A stretch of DNA of 64,000 nucleotides from an uncultured Cellulophaga sp. GTDB taxonomy: Bacteria; Bacteroidota; Bacteroidia; Flavobacteriales; Flavobacteriaceae. Positions within the stretch are counted from its first letter, which is position 1; every line of letters begins with the position of its first letter. The stretch spans positions 1-64,000 of the forward strand of contig CANLOV010000001.1 of assembly GCA_947492955.1 (NCBI GenBank), in the 5' to 3' direction. Of this stretch, positions 1 through 7,957 are shown one piece after another. The notes beneath the pieces are model-generated. The model saw only the letters and a program-made list of their open reading frames with translations, was not told where the DNA came from and did no database searches. The position numbers and the translations under genes are program-made.

Positions 1-352
1 TGGCAAAGTAGTGCTAGCGGAGAGAGCATATTAAATTCTTCGGCATCTATAACAAGAACTAGCGGAAGCACTTATTACCTAAGAGCTAGGAGTAGTGGTG
101 GCTGTTGGGGAAATGCCAGAACTGTAAATTATAATGTAACATCGGTTCCCGGTACACCGGCAGTTCCTTCAGTAGTAAATAGTTGTGGTAGCAGTGTATT
201 AACAAGAAGTACCCCTCCTAGTGGTGTTACCTGGTATTGGCAAAGTAGTGCTAGCGGAGAGAGCATATTAAATTCTTCGGCATCTATAACAAGAACTAGC
301 GGAAGCACTTATTACCTAAGAGCTAGGAGTAGTGGTGGCTGTTGGGGAAATG
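1..352 (+). repeat. In-frame tandem repeat with 237-bp period in the RHS gene
   Basis: Bases 1-115 and 238-352 are identical over 115 bp and lie one 237-bp (79-codon) period apart, in frame. The unit encodes a repeat with the pattern TPPSGVTWYWQSS, a Ser/Thr-rich middle and a GGCWGN ending. More copies probably lie upstream of the window. Confidence 0.9.
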
Positions 353-3300
353 TTATAAGTGTAAGTTATTCTATATTACCTGCTAGTATTTGGTATGCAG
401 ATACAGATGGGGATGGATTAGGAGACCCTTCTTCTTTTATAAGTGATTGCACGCAGCCTGCAGGTTATGTAAATAATAAAGATGATAACGACGATAGTAC
501 TAATGGCAATACAAATTTAGTTCCAGGAATTAAAATTATTGGAGAAAGAAATGTTGAAATAGGTGTTCCATATACCTATACTCTTGAGCTTTCTCATGAT
601 AGTTATGAGCATATTAATTTAGAAATTCCTTCTATTGCAAATTCTTCTGGAGAGATTATAGAAACAATAACCGATGATAACGGTTTTCCGCTAAGTATAA
701 CGGTAGTTTGGAATAGTAATTTAGAAGATAAAGTAGGAGAAATATATGCATTTGTAGTTTTTCATTTTCCAGATGAAGCACCAGGGAATGATTACTTTCA
801 GGTAGAAAAAAGACTTTATACGCAGAAAGTTAAGCTTAAGGTCTTTCCTGCGGCTTTAGAAGTTGATCAGAACTATGTAAAAACTACAACTTTTAGAACA
901 GGAAGAACCATTAACGAAATAGATAATAATACTTCAAATAACATAATAGAAAATATTACATACATAGATGGCATAGGCAGGCCCCTACAGCAAATAGCTA
1001 TAAATGCAGGGGGAAATAGAGAGGATATAGTAACACCTGTAGAGTACGATGGTTTTGGAAGGCAAACTAAAACCTATTTACCCTATGCATCTACGAATGA
1101 TAATAATGGAGGCATAAGAATAAACCCCATAAAAGAAGTATATGATTTTTATAATACTGAAAAATATGAGTATACAGAAAATTCATACTCAGAAAGGGTT
1201 TTAGAAAACTCTTCTTTAGCACGTGTGCAAGAACAAGGTGCACCAGGTAAAGATTGGGAAATCGTAAAAAAAATACATCCAAACGAAACTATAAATAATC
1301 ATAGTATTAAGTTCGAGTATATTAGTAATGCTTTAAATGAAGTAATACTATATGAAGTAGCTAATACAGGAAATCTGCTACAAAATAATTATTATACTAA
1401 GGGTACACTATATAAAACCATTACAAAAGACGAAAATTGGAAAGAAACACAAGCATTTATAAAAGACCACACTACCGAAGAATTTAAAGACAAACAAGGG
1501 CGTGTGGTATTAAAACGCACCTATAATAAGGGGATAACTCATGATACATACTATGTATATAACGATTTTGGTAATTTAAGCTATGTAATACCGCCAAAAG
1601 TTAATACTAATGATAATGTAAGTGCAACAGAATTAGCAGCGCTTTGCTACCAATATAAATACGATTATAGAAACAGATTAGTAGAAAAGAAAATACCAGG
1701 AAAAGACTGGGAGTATATAGTATACAATAAACAAGACCAGCCTATATTAACACAAGATGCTAATTTAAGAGCTAGTAAAAAATGGCTATTTACCAAGTAC
1801 GATGTGCATGGCCGTGTAGCCTATACAGGTATGTATACCCATGCAAGCTCTATAGACCAGGCAGCAATGCAAAATGTAGTTAATAACTATTATACTACTA
1901 ATAATACAGCAAAACTATACGAAAATAAGTTAAGCACCGCAGGTAGTGCACATTATTATAGCAACCATAGTTTCCCAACTACTAATACAGAAATTTACAC
2001 TGTAAATTATTATGATGATTATGTGTTTAATAAACAAGGTTTAGCAACAACAGTAAATATATACGGAAACACAGCAGTAAATACCACAAGTAACGTTAAA
2101 GGCTTGGCAACAGCAACTAAAGTAAAAGTATTAGGGATATCTTCAGAAAAATGGATTACTACCATAACTTATTACGATGAAAAAGCAAGACCTGTTTATG
2201 TGTATAGTAAAAACGATTATTTAGAAACTATTGATATTATAGAAACTAAATTAAAGGATTTTACGGGTTTAACCGAGAAAGTGAGAACTAGCCATACAAG
2301 AAATAATGTTACAATAGTAAGCATAGATAATTTTAGCTATGATCATATAAATAGACTCATCTCCCAAACACAATGTATAGGCGATGAGAGCCTAGGCTAT
2401 TATTGTGTACAAACAGATACCGATGGGGTAGATTTTGAATTAGATGGAGAAGGAGGAACTATAGAAAACAACAATTTTGTAGCATCTAATAGTATAACAA
2501 TAACTAATGCAGTATTATTACCAGAAGTTATTTTAAGTATTAGCCCTGATGATTTTTCTACAGAACTTATTATGCATAATACTTACGATGAGTTAGGGCA
2601 ATTAACAAAGAAAAAAGTAGGAGGCGCGCCTGCTAGTATTTTTGATAACACTCTGGGTTTACAAACCGTAGATTACAAGTATAATGTACGCGGATGGTTA
2701 AAACAAATAAACAACCCTGCAAGTTTAGGTGCCGATTTGTTTGCCTTTGGTATAAATTACAACACAGCAGACCACAGTGGCACCAAACTCTATAATGGTA
2801 ATATAGCAGAAACCGAGTGGAAAACAAAGAACGATAATACACTTAGGTGGTATAATTATAGTTATGATGCCTTAAACCGTATTACCAATGCAACAAGTAG
2901 TGATACTGACAAGTTTGATCTAAGAGGTATTACCTATGATAAAAACGGAAACATTTTTAAACTACAAAGACAAGGGGCCATTGTAGCACAAGCTGCTATT
3001 AGTACAGATACAGATTATGGTACTATGGATGATCTAGTGTATTCCTATGATAGTGGTAACAAGCTAATCCAAGTAGTAGATAACGGAAACGATACCTATG
3101 GTTTTAAAGATAGCGCAGTTAACGATCAAGACTATTGGTATGATGCTAATGGCAACATGACAAGGGATGATAACAAAGGCATTACGAGTATTAGCTACAA
3201 CCATTTAAACTTACCTATCAGTGTAGCACTAAACAATAGTGAAGGTAACGGTACAATTTCGTATATTTATGATGCAACAGGAATAAAACAACGCAAATTG

Positions 3301-4497
3301 GTAAGTACAGGAGCAACAACAGACTATGCAGGGAACTATGTGTATAAAAACAATGATTTACAATTTTTTAACCATGCAGAAGGTTATGTAAATGCAGCAG
3401 GGAGTTCTTATGAGTACATATACCAATACAAAGACCATTTGGGTAATGTTAGGCTTAGTTATAAAGATAATAGTGGTGCATTAGAAATAGTAGAAGAGAA
3501 TAACTATTATCCATTTGGCTTGAAACATAAAGGGTATAATGATGTAGTGAACTCTACTAATATTGCACTAAAGAGAAAATTTGGTGGGAAAGAGTATCAG
3601 GATGAACTTGGTTTAGGGTGGTACGATATTACAGCACGTAACTACGACCCTGCACTTGGTAGATGGATGAATATTGACCCGTTGGCTGAAAAAATGACAC
3701 GACACAGTCCTTATAATTATGCGTTTAATAACCCAGTATATTTTATTGATTATGATGGCATGGAGCCTTCAGGAAGTAATTGTGATGATTGTAAAAGAAG
3801 GTGTGATGATTGTAAAACAAGATATACTCAAGAGACAAATACGGAATATACTTTTATGGGAGATACACCTAATGGGGGAGTACACAATTTAAGCCACACA
3901 ATTACGCAAACAGTTGAAACTTTTAACGAAGATTACACTGAGGTTACCGTAACAACGACAACAACAAAATATAACGTTCAATTGGTAACTTCTGTTGATG
4001 ACGAAGGCAATACATCATTTAAATATAGTAATTCAAATAAGAATGTAAGTACTGAATCACAGACTTTTGAAAATAAAAGAGAAAGTTCGATATTTGCACA
4101 GCCTGACGGTTCAAATATTAAAGACACAAGAGGAGCTGCTATATCTGAAAAAACTTATGGGTTCAATAATTCAACAGTGCCTAGTGCTGCTGGGTTCACA
4201 GAGCAAGTTGATATAAATAAACAGCATTCTAGTATTCGAGGTTATGCAATGAATTTGAAAAGTGATCTTCAAAAAAATAGAAAATTCAATCCTTTTAAAG
4301 GAGATGCAACTACAAATATGATTATGACAGGAACAAGTGGGGCGGTAGGAGTAGCTGTTGGAGTTTCAAATGCGGATAAGAGATTGAAAGTAGCTTTTTC
4401 AGCAGGTGTTTTATTAGGCAATGTAGCTAGGAATGTCTTAAGTCATGAAGGTCGTAGTAAGAATTTAGGTAGCTCGAAAAAGAGATTTTGGAGATAG
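1..4497 (+). CDS. RHS-repeat / DUF6443-type surface protein, 5' end outside window
   Basis: The reading frame is open from base 1, so the N-terminus is missing; 1498 residues are visible. The first 120 residues are Ser/Thr/Gly-rich tandem repeats with paired cysteines, followed by an Asp-rich segment (WYADTDGDGLGDP) of the calcium-binding type. From about residue 300 come YD/RHS-type repeats (FRTGRTINEID, YIDGIGRPLQQ, then many Y-x-Y-D units), ending in the RHS-associated core (YKDHLGNVRLSY ... GRWMNIDPLAEK ... YNYAFNNPVYFIDYDGM) near base 3765. The last ~243 residues are a non-conserved tail. Such proteins are exported and form a shell around a variable C-terminal domain. I see no recognisable toxin fold in the tail; it includes a Gly/Ala-rich hydrophobic stretch. 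The function of the tail is unknown. Confidence 0.9.
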   Translation, partial: WQSSASGESILNSSASITRTSGSTYYLRARSSGGCWGNARTVNYNVTSVPGTPAVPSVVNSCGSSVLTRSTPPSGVTWYWQSSASGESILNSSASITRTSGSTYYLRARSSGGCWGNVISVSYSILPASIWYADTDGDGLGDPSSFISDCTQPAGYVNNKDDNDDSTNGNTNLVPGIKIIGERNVEIGVPYTYTLELSHDSYEHINLEIPSIANSSGEIIETITDDNGFPLSITVVWNSNLEDKVGEIYAFVVFHFPDEAPGNDYFQVEKRLYTQKVKLKVFPAALEVDQNYVKTTTFRTGRTINEIDNNTSNNIIENITYIDGIGRPLQQIAINAGGNREDIVTPVEYDGFGRQTKTYLPYASTNDNNGGIRINPIKEVYDFYNTEKYEYTENSYSERVLENSSLARVQEQGAPGKDWEIVKKIHPNETINNHSIKFEYISNALNEVILYEVANTGNLLQNNYYTKGTLYKTITKDENWKETQAFIKDHTTEEFKDKQGRVVLKRTYNKGITHDTYYVYNDFGNLSYVIPPKVNTNDNVSATELAALCYQYKYDYRNRLVEKKIPGKDWEYIVYNKQDQPILTQDANLRASKKWLFTKYDVHGRVAYTGMYTHASSIDQAAMQNVVNNYYTTNNTAKLYENKLSTAGSAHYYSNHSFPTTNTEIYTVNYYDDYVFNKQGLATTVNIYGNTAVNTTSNVKGLATATKVKVLGISSEKWITTITYYDEKARPVYVYSKNDYLETIDIIETKLKDFTGLTEKVRTSHTRNNVTIVSIDNFSYDHINRLISQTQCIGDESLGYYCVQTDTDGVDFELDGEGGTIENNNFVASNSITITNAVLLPEVILSISPDDFSTELIMHNTYDELGQLTKKKVGGAPASIFDNTLGLQTVDYKYNVRGWLKQINNPASLGADLFAFGINYNTADHSGTKLYNGNIAETEWKTKNDNTLRWYNYSYDALNRITNATSSDTDKFDLRGITYDKNGNIFKLQRQGAIVAQAAISTDTDYGTMDDLVYSYDSGNKLIQVVDNGNDTYGFKDSAVNDQDYWYDANGNMTRDDNKGITSISYNHLNLPISVALNNSEGNGTISYIYDATGIKQRKLVSTGATTDYAGNYVYKNNDLQFFNHAEGYVNAAGSSYEYIYQYKDHLGNVRLSYKDNSGALEIVEENNYYPFGLKHKGYNDVVNSTNIALKRKFGGKEYQDELGLGWYDITARNYDPALGRWMNIDPLAEKMTRHSPYNYAFNNPVYFIDYDGMEPSGSNCDDCKRRCDDCKTRYTQETNTEYTFMGDTPNGGVHNLSHTITQTVETFNEDYTEVTVTTTTTKYNVQLVTSVDDEGNTSFKYSNSNKNVSTESQTFENKRESSIFAQPDGSNIKDTRGAAISEKTYGFNNSTVPSAAGFTEQVDINKQHSSIRGYAMNLKSDLQKNRKFNPFKGDATTNMIMTGTSGAVGVAVGVSNADKRLKVAFSAGVLLGNVARNVLSHEGRSKNLGSSKKRFWR

Positions 4498-4505
4498 TAA
4501 GTGAT

Positions 4506-4865
4506 ATGAATAATAAAAGATATAATATAATATTCGCCTCTTTAGCATTATCAATATTAATATGCTATTATCTTTCTTATTTGTTTTCTAGTTCGATATT
4601 TATTTATGTATCAGTCTTTTTTGGGGTTGTTTTAGTTTTATTAAACTTGTTTGTTTTGAGAAAAACAAATCTGGAAAAAGGTATAAAAATTTATGGGTTA
4701 GAATTTTACAACTTGGATAAGTTAATTTTAGGAATATTAGCATTATTATATTTGTTTATTTTGAACACAGAAGTCCCTAATAGTAAAATTTATTTATTGA
4801 CATATGGATTATTAACACTAGGATTTTTAAGCAGTGTTAGAGTCGTAAAAACTAGCCTCCCTTGA
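4506..4865 (+). CDS. Small four-helix membrane protein downstream of the RHS tail
   Basis: 119 residues from the ATG at 4506; an in-frame TTG at 4488 would overlap the RHS stop. It has about four hydrophobic segments (residues ~8-24, 28-46, 68-88, 92-108) and a short basic linker after the second. No family is recognised. It starts 8 bases after the RHS stop. In polymorphic toxin loci a small gene in this position is often the immunity protein for the variable tail; here that is an inference from position only. Its last codons and stop (CTC CCT TGA) run into the REP-like block, so the natural C-terminus may have been replaced. Confidence 0.6.
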   Translation: MNNKRYNIIFASLALSILICYYLSYLFSSSIFIYVSVFFGVVLVLLNLFVLRKTNLEKGIKIYGLEFYNLDKLILGILALLYLFILNTEVPNSKIYLLTYGLLTLGFLSSVRVVKTSLP

Positions 4866-4963
4866 TGGTCCTCGTATGCGCTAGTGCTCGTTTGCAACGA
4901 GTACCGTATTGAGTAAGAAATATTAAAGAGAAGAAACCACAGCAGTAATGTTGTGGTTTTTTT
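4863..4963. repeat. REP-like palindrome plus terminator, copy 1
   Basis: About 100 bp almost identical to 5005-5105. It contains the hairpin CTCGTT-TGC-AACGAG followed by a second hairpin, AACCACA...TGTGGTT and a T run, which looks like a rho-independent terminator for the upstream gene. Confidence 0.85.
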
Positions 4964-5004
4964 ATGAGAAAGCCTGTTTGGTCTTGAAGTTCCCAGCTCG
5001 CCCC

Positions 5005-5105
5005 TGATGGTCCTCGTATATGCTAGTGCTCGTTTGCAACGAGTACCGTATTGAGTAAGAAATATTAAAGAGAAGAAACCACAGCAGCAATGTTGTGGTT
5101 TTTTA
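5005..5105. repeat. REP-like palindrome plus terminator, copy 2
   Basis: Second copy of the block at 4863, offset by 142 bp, differing at only a few positions. It again holds CTCGTT-TGC-AACGAG and the AACCACA/TGTGGTT hairpin followed by T residues. Confidence 0.85.
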
Positions 5106-5133
5106 ATATAAATATTTAGCAAGTTTATGTTTC

Positions 5134-5240
5134 CTCCAGCTGGTTCTCGTATACGCTAGCGCTTCGTCTGTGACGAGTGCCGTACCTGCCAAGTAAACGA
5201 AAAAATTAAGAAAAAGCTATTCTAAGCAATTAGAGTAGCT
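5134..5240. repeat. Diverged REP-like palindrome plus different terminator, copy 3
   Basis: A diverged member of the same family. The hairpin reads TCGTC-TGT-GACGA, where the loop-proximal T-A pair of copies 1 and 2 has become C-G, a compensatory change. It is followed by an unrelated terminator-like hairpin (5210-5243, arms AAAAAGCTATTCTAA and TTAGAGTAGCTTTTT). Confidence 0.75.
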
Positions 5241-5257
5241 TTTTGTATTTTAGTTGT

Positions 5258-5496
5258 ATGAGTAGAAAGTATAAATTTTATAATAAAACTGGCGTTTATT
5301 TTGTGTCCTTTATTCACTGCATGTTATTTTTATAGGAGTTCATGCATCCGCTCTGCTTAAGTGCTACAATTAGAATTATGGAGTGAAAGTGTTATTAAGC
5401 AAAAGATAGACTTACACATAACAACCCTATAGAAAGTAGTTTTGTAACTAACCCTATAGTAATGCCCAAAATTTTAGGGAGATACTACTATTTTAG
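5258..5496 (+). pseudogene. Decayed REP-associated tyrosine transposase (RAYT, Y1/IS200-like)
   Basis: The start MSRKYKFYNKTGVYFVSF matches the N-terminus typical of Bacteroidota RAYTs (as I recall the family). After a large internal deletion the 3' end is recognisable in other frames: LELWSESVIKQKID, then HNNPIESSFVTNP, then YSNAQNF, requiring at least two frameshifts. The catalytic His-U-His motif and Tyr region are lost. RAYTs mobilise REP palindromes, and three REP-like blocks lie immediately upstream, which supports the call. The element is dead. Confidence 0.75.
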
Positions 5497-5603
5497 AAAT
5501 AGATGCTTAAAATACATTTGACTTTTTGTAGTAAGTTAGGTAATAGTGTATACAAGGCTTTGGAGCAATTTTTGTTATATTTGTTAGTAGTAAATTAATA
5601 ATC

Positions 5604-5822
5604 ATGGATTTAGAAGCACGAAAATATAATTTTATACAGGAATTATTTAGTATAGATAAAGAAAATATTATGACGACTTTAGAACATGTTTTAAAAAAAG
5701 AAAAAGAAGAGCATCAAGAAATTTCTATAGCACAAAAAAAAGAATTAGATGGTCGTTTGGAAAGTTATAAAAATAATCCTGATGATGTTCTAGATTGGGA
5801 AGATATAAAACAAGATTGGTAA
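5604..5822 (+). CDS. Small acidic antitoxin-like protein (addiction module component)
   Basis: 72 residues, highly charged and mostly helical, ending in DDVLDWEDIKQDW. The acidic/aromatic tail after a helical segment is typical of the short 'addiction module component' antitoxins paired with ParE/RelE toxins. A ParE-like reading frame begins at the base right after the stop, the usual antitoxin-toxin arrangement. It presumably binds and neutralises the toxin and may autoregulate the pair. The antitoxin appears intact while the toxin is interrupted. Confidence 0.7.
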   Translation: MDLEARKYNFIQELFSIDKENIMTTLEHVLKKEKEEHQEISIAQKKELDGRLESYKNNPDDVLDWEDIKQDW

Positions 5823-6131
5823 GTGAATTATAAAATTAAGTTATTGCCAATTGTTCATTCAGATTTACAAAAAGCTAAAAAATGGTATCAAAATAAGAAT
5901 GAAGCATTAGCTAAAGAATTTAAAGAAGAAGTAAATAAAGAGATTGATTATATTGCAGCGCACCCAGAACATTATCAATTAAAATACAAAGCGTAACGAC
6001 AATCTTTGGTAACTCGTTTTCCTTATGCAATTTTTTATTTAGTAGAAGAAAAACAAAATCAAATTATTGTTTTTGGGATTTTACATACTAGTAGAAACCC
6101 TGAAATGATTAGAAAAAGATTAAAAATATAA
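5823..6131 (+). pseudogene. ParE/RelE-family toxin with in-frame stop
   Basis: The frame starts with GTG at 5823, directly after the antitoxin stop. It reads ...IVHSDLQKAKKWYQNKNEALAKEFKEEVNKEIDYIAAHPEHYQLKYKA, then TAA at 5994, then continues in the same frame RQSLVTRFPYAIFYLVEEKQNQIIVFGILHTSRNPEMIRKR to the stop at 6129. Both halves match the ParE/RelE fold, including the 'RFPY' strand and the 'HTSRNP' C-terminal motif. The stop falls where the family has a residue before 'RQ'. Without readthrough the product lacks the C-terminal half, so the toxin is probably inactive. Confidence 0.8.
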
Positions 6132-6180
6132 AACAGCTGTGAGAATTTTGTAACTTTTTAAAGTAAGTATTAGTAAAAAT

Positions 6181-6202
6181 AAAAGGCTATAAACATTAAT
6201 TG
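6181..6202. repeat. Orphan half of a terminator hairpin
   Basis: 22 bases identical to one arm and loop of the strong terminator at 15185-15223 (AAAAGGCTATAAAC + ATTAATTG), but the second arm is missing here. The rest of 6132-6236 holds nothing recognisable. Confidence 0.6.
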
Positions 6203-6236
6203 CATACGGCATTCTTATACCTTATCCTAATATAAT

Positions 6237-7211
6237 CTACACCGTTCTATTCATTAAATTCTCTCCAAATTTTTCTAATAAAAGCTTTTTGTCATCCGAT
6301 ATCTCTAATGTTTCTAATACCGTAAATGCTTTTTTAGTGTAAATTTTAATCTCGTTTTTGGTGTGTTCTGCAGCACCGCTGTTTATAAAAATTTCTTTTA
6401 CACTTTCTACTTTTTTGCTAACATCATCGTTTTTATTAGCAAAGAAACCTTTTAAAATTGTTTGCTCTTTGCTAGTGCCAAATTCTAAAGCTTTAAGGTA
6501 AAGAAATGTTTTTTTGTTTTCAATAATATCACCACCAACCTGTTTTCCAAAAGTTTTAGGGTCTCCAAAGGCATCTAAATAATCGTCTTGTAACTGAAAA
6601 GCAATACCTAAGTTTTTTCCAAATTCGTAAATTCCCTCCTGAGATTTAGTAGAAGCATCAGCAATAATAGCACCCATTTTCATGGCAGCAGCAACTAATA
6701 CAGCTGTTTTATATTCAATCATTTTTAAATACTCAGGTATTGTAACATCATTACGTGTTTCAAAATCTACATCGTATTGTTGTCCTTCACAAACTTCTAA
6801 AGCAGTTTTACTAAATAGCTTAGCCAATTCTTTAAAAATAGCCCCTTCGTAATTTTCAAAAAGTTGGTAAGCAAAGATGAGCATAGCATCTCCAGATAAA
6901 ATACCTGTATTTACATCCCACTTTTCGTGTACAGTAGTTTTTCCACGGCGTAAGGGAGCATCATCCATAATATCATCATGAACCAAAGAAAAATTATGAA
7001 ACACCTCTACGGCTAAGGCTGCATCTAAAGCTTTTTTGTAGTTAGTTCCAAAAATTTCGGCAGTCATTAAGGTTAAAACAGGTCGTAAACGTTTGCCTCC
7101 TAAACCCAAAATATAGGTAATAGGTTCGTATAAATTAACAGGTTCTTTTGTAATTATATTTTCCTCTAGAAAAGTAATAAACGCAGAGCGGTATTGGTCT
7201 ATGGTATGCAT
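6237..7211 (-). CDS. Polyprenyl diphosphate synthase (trans-isoprenyl, FPP/GGPP type)
   Basis: 324 residues, normal length for short-chain trans-prenyltransferases. It condenses allylic diphosphates with isopentenyl diphosphate to make farnesyl/geranylgeranyl-type precursors of quinones and carotenoids in the cytoplasm. Family motifs: GGKRLRP at ~38-44, the first aspartate-rich motif HDDIMDD (78-84) followed by PLRRGK, and the second one QDDYLD (208-213) followed by a GDPKTFGKQVGGD segment. The start is an ATG. It is divergent from the efflux operon and separated from the TetR gene by about 140 bp. The exact chain length cannot be assigned from sequence alone. Confidence 0.9.
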   Translation of the reverse strand: MHTIDQYRSAFITFLEENIITKEPVNLYEPITYILGLGGKRLRPVLTLMTAEIFGTNYKKALDAALAVEVFHNFSLVHDDIMDDAPLRRGKTTVHEKWDVNTGILSGDAMLIFAYQLFENYEGAIFKELAKLFSKTALEVCEGQQYDVDFETRNDVTIPEYLKMIEYKTAVLVAAAMKMGAIIADASTKSQEGIYEFGKNLGIAFQLQDDYLDAFGDPKTFGKQVGGDIIENKKTFLYLKALEFGTSKEQTILKGFFANKNDDVSKKVESVKEIFINSGAAEHTKNEIKIYTKKAFTVLETLEISDDKKLLLEKFGENLMNRTV

Positions 7212-7301
7212 TAAAGCTTTTTTTTCAAAAATACATTAAAAACATACATGCACTAAATAATTAATGAATTTTAAAGATGTGTTAAAAAAAGGTAAAACTT
7301 T

Positions 7302-7342
7302 GGAAACTTTTATGGTTTTTAAAGTTTCCTTGTGTACATTTG
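7302..7342 (+). promoter_or_regulatory. TetR operator palindrome and -7 box of the efflux operon
   Basis: A perfect 9-bp inverted repeat, GGAAACTTT (7302-7310) and AAAGTTTCC (7321-7329), with a 10-bp spacer, is followed by the Bacteroidota -7 box TACATTTG (7335-7342). The palindrome covers the -33 region, so a bound repressor would block the promoter. The TetR ATG lies only 10 bases past the box. Inference: autorepression by the adjacent TetR protein. Confidence 0.65.
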
Positions 7343-7351
7343 TGTTGGTTT

Positions 7352-7957
7352 ATGAAAGAAAAAATTTTAGAAAAAGCAACAGAATTATTTTTAACACATG
7401 GTTTTAAGAGTGTTACTATGGACGATTTGGCCAATGAAATGGCGATATCTAAAAAAACTATCTATACCCATTTTGAAAATAAAACACAATTAGTAGAAGA
7501 GGCATCGTCTCATATCTTTTGGTTTATTTCTAATGGTATAGACAATATTTGTACTTTAGAATTAAACCCTATTGAGGAGTTATACGAGATAAAGAAGTTT
7601 GTAATGTACCATCTTAAAGACGAAAAATCGTCTCCGCAATATCAGCTTCAAAAGTATTATCCCAAAGTATATGAAGATTTAAGACAAAAACAATTTGATG
7701 TTATGCGAGGTTGCATATTGCATAATGTAGAAAAAGGAATGCAAATGGGCATATATAGAACAAATTTAAATACAGATTTTGTTTTTAGAATTTATTTCTC
7801 TGGTATTGTAAGTATAAAAGATAAACAACTTTTTCCAGATAATTTATTTACCGTAAATGGTTTAATGGACGATTATTTAGAGTACCATTTACGTGGTATA
7901 ATTACCCCCGAAGGACGAAAAATATTAAACGAAATTATAAATTCAAACTTAGAATAA
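7352..7957 (+). CDS. TetR/AcrR-family transcriptional regulator
   Basis: 201 residues from the ATG at 7352 (a TTG 12 bases earlier would overlap the -7 box). The N-terminal helix-turn-helix is clear: ILEKATELFLTHGFKSVTMDDL, then ISKKTIYTHFENKTQLV at ~29-45, typical of TetR_N. The C-terminal ligand domain is not conserved. The stop codon is followed without any gap by the TolC-family start, so it is the first gene of the operon and most likely represses it through the palindrome at 7302-7329. Confidence 0.9.
   Translation: MKEKILEKATELFLTHGFKSVTMDDLANEMAISKKTIYTHFENKTQLVEEASSHIFWFISNGIDNICTLELNPIEELYEIKKFVMYHLKDEKSSPQYQLQKYYPKVYEDLRQKQFDVMRGCILHNVEKGMQMGIYRTNLNTDFVFRIYFSGIVSIKDKQLFPDNLFTVNGLMDDYLEYHLRGIITPEGRKILNEIINSNLE

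Noticed and set aside
4790-5122. Minus-strand 110-codon open frame
   Set aside because: It lies across the REP-like blocks and repeats within itself; the coding potential is a by-product of the duplicated palindromes.
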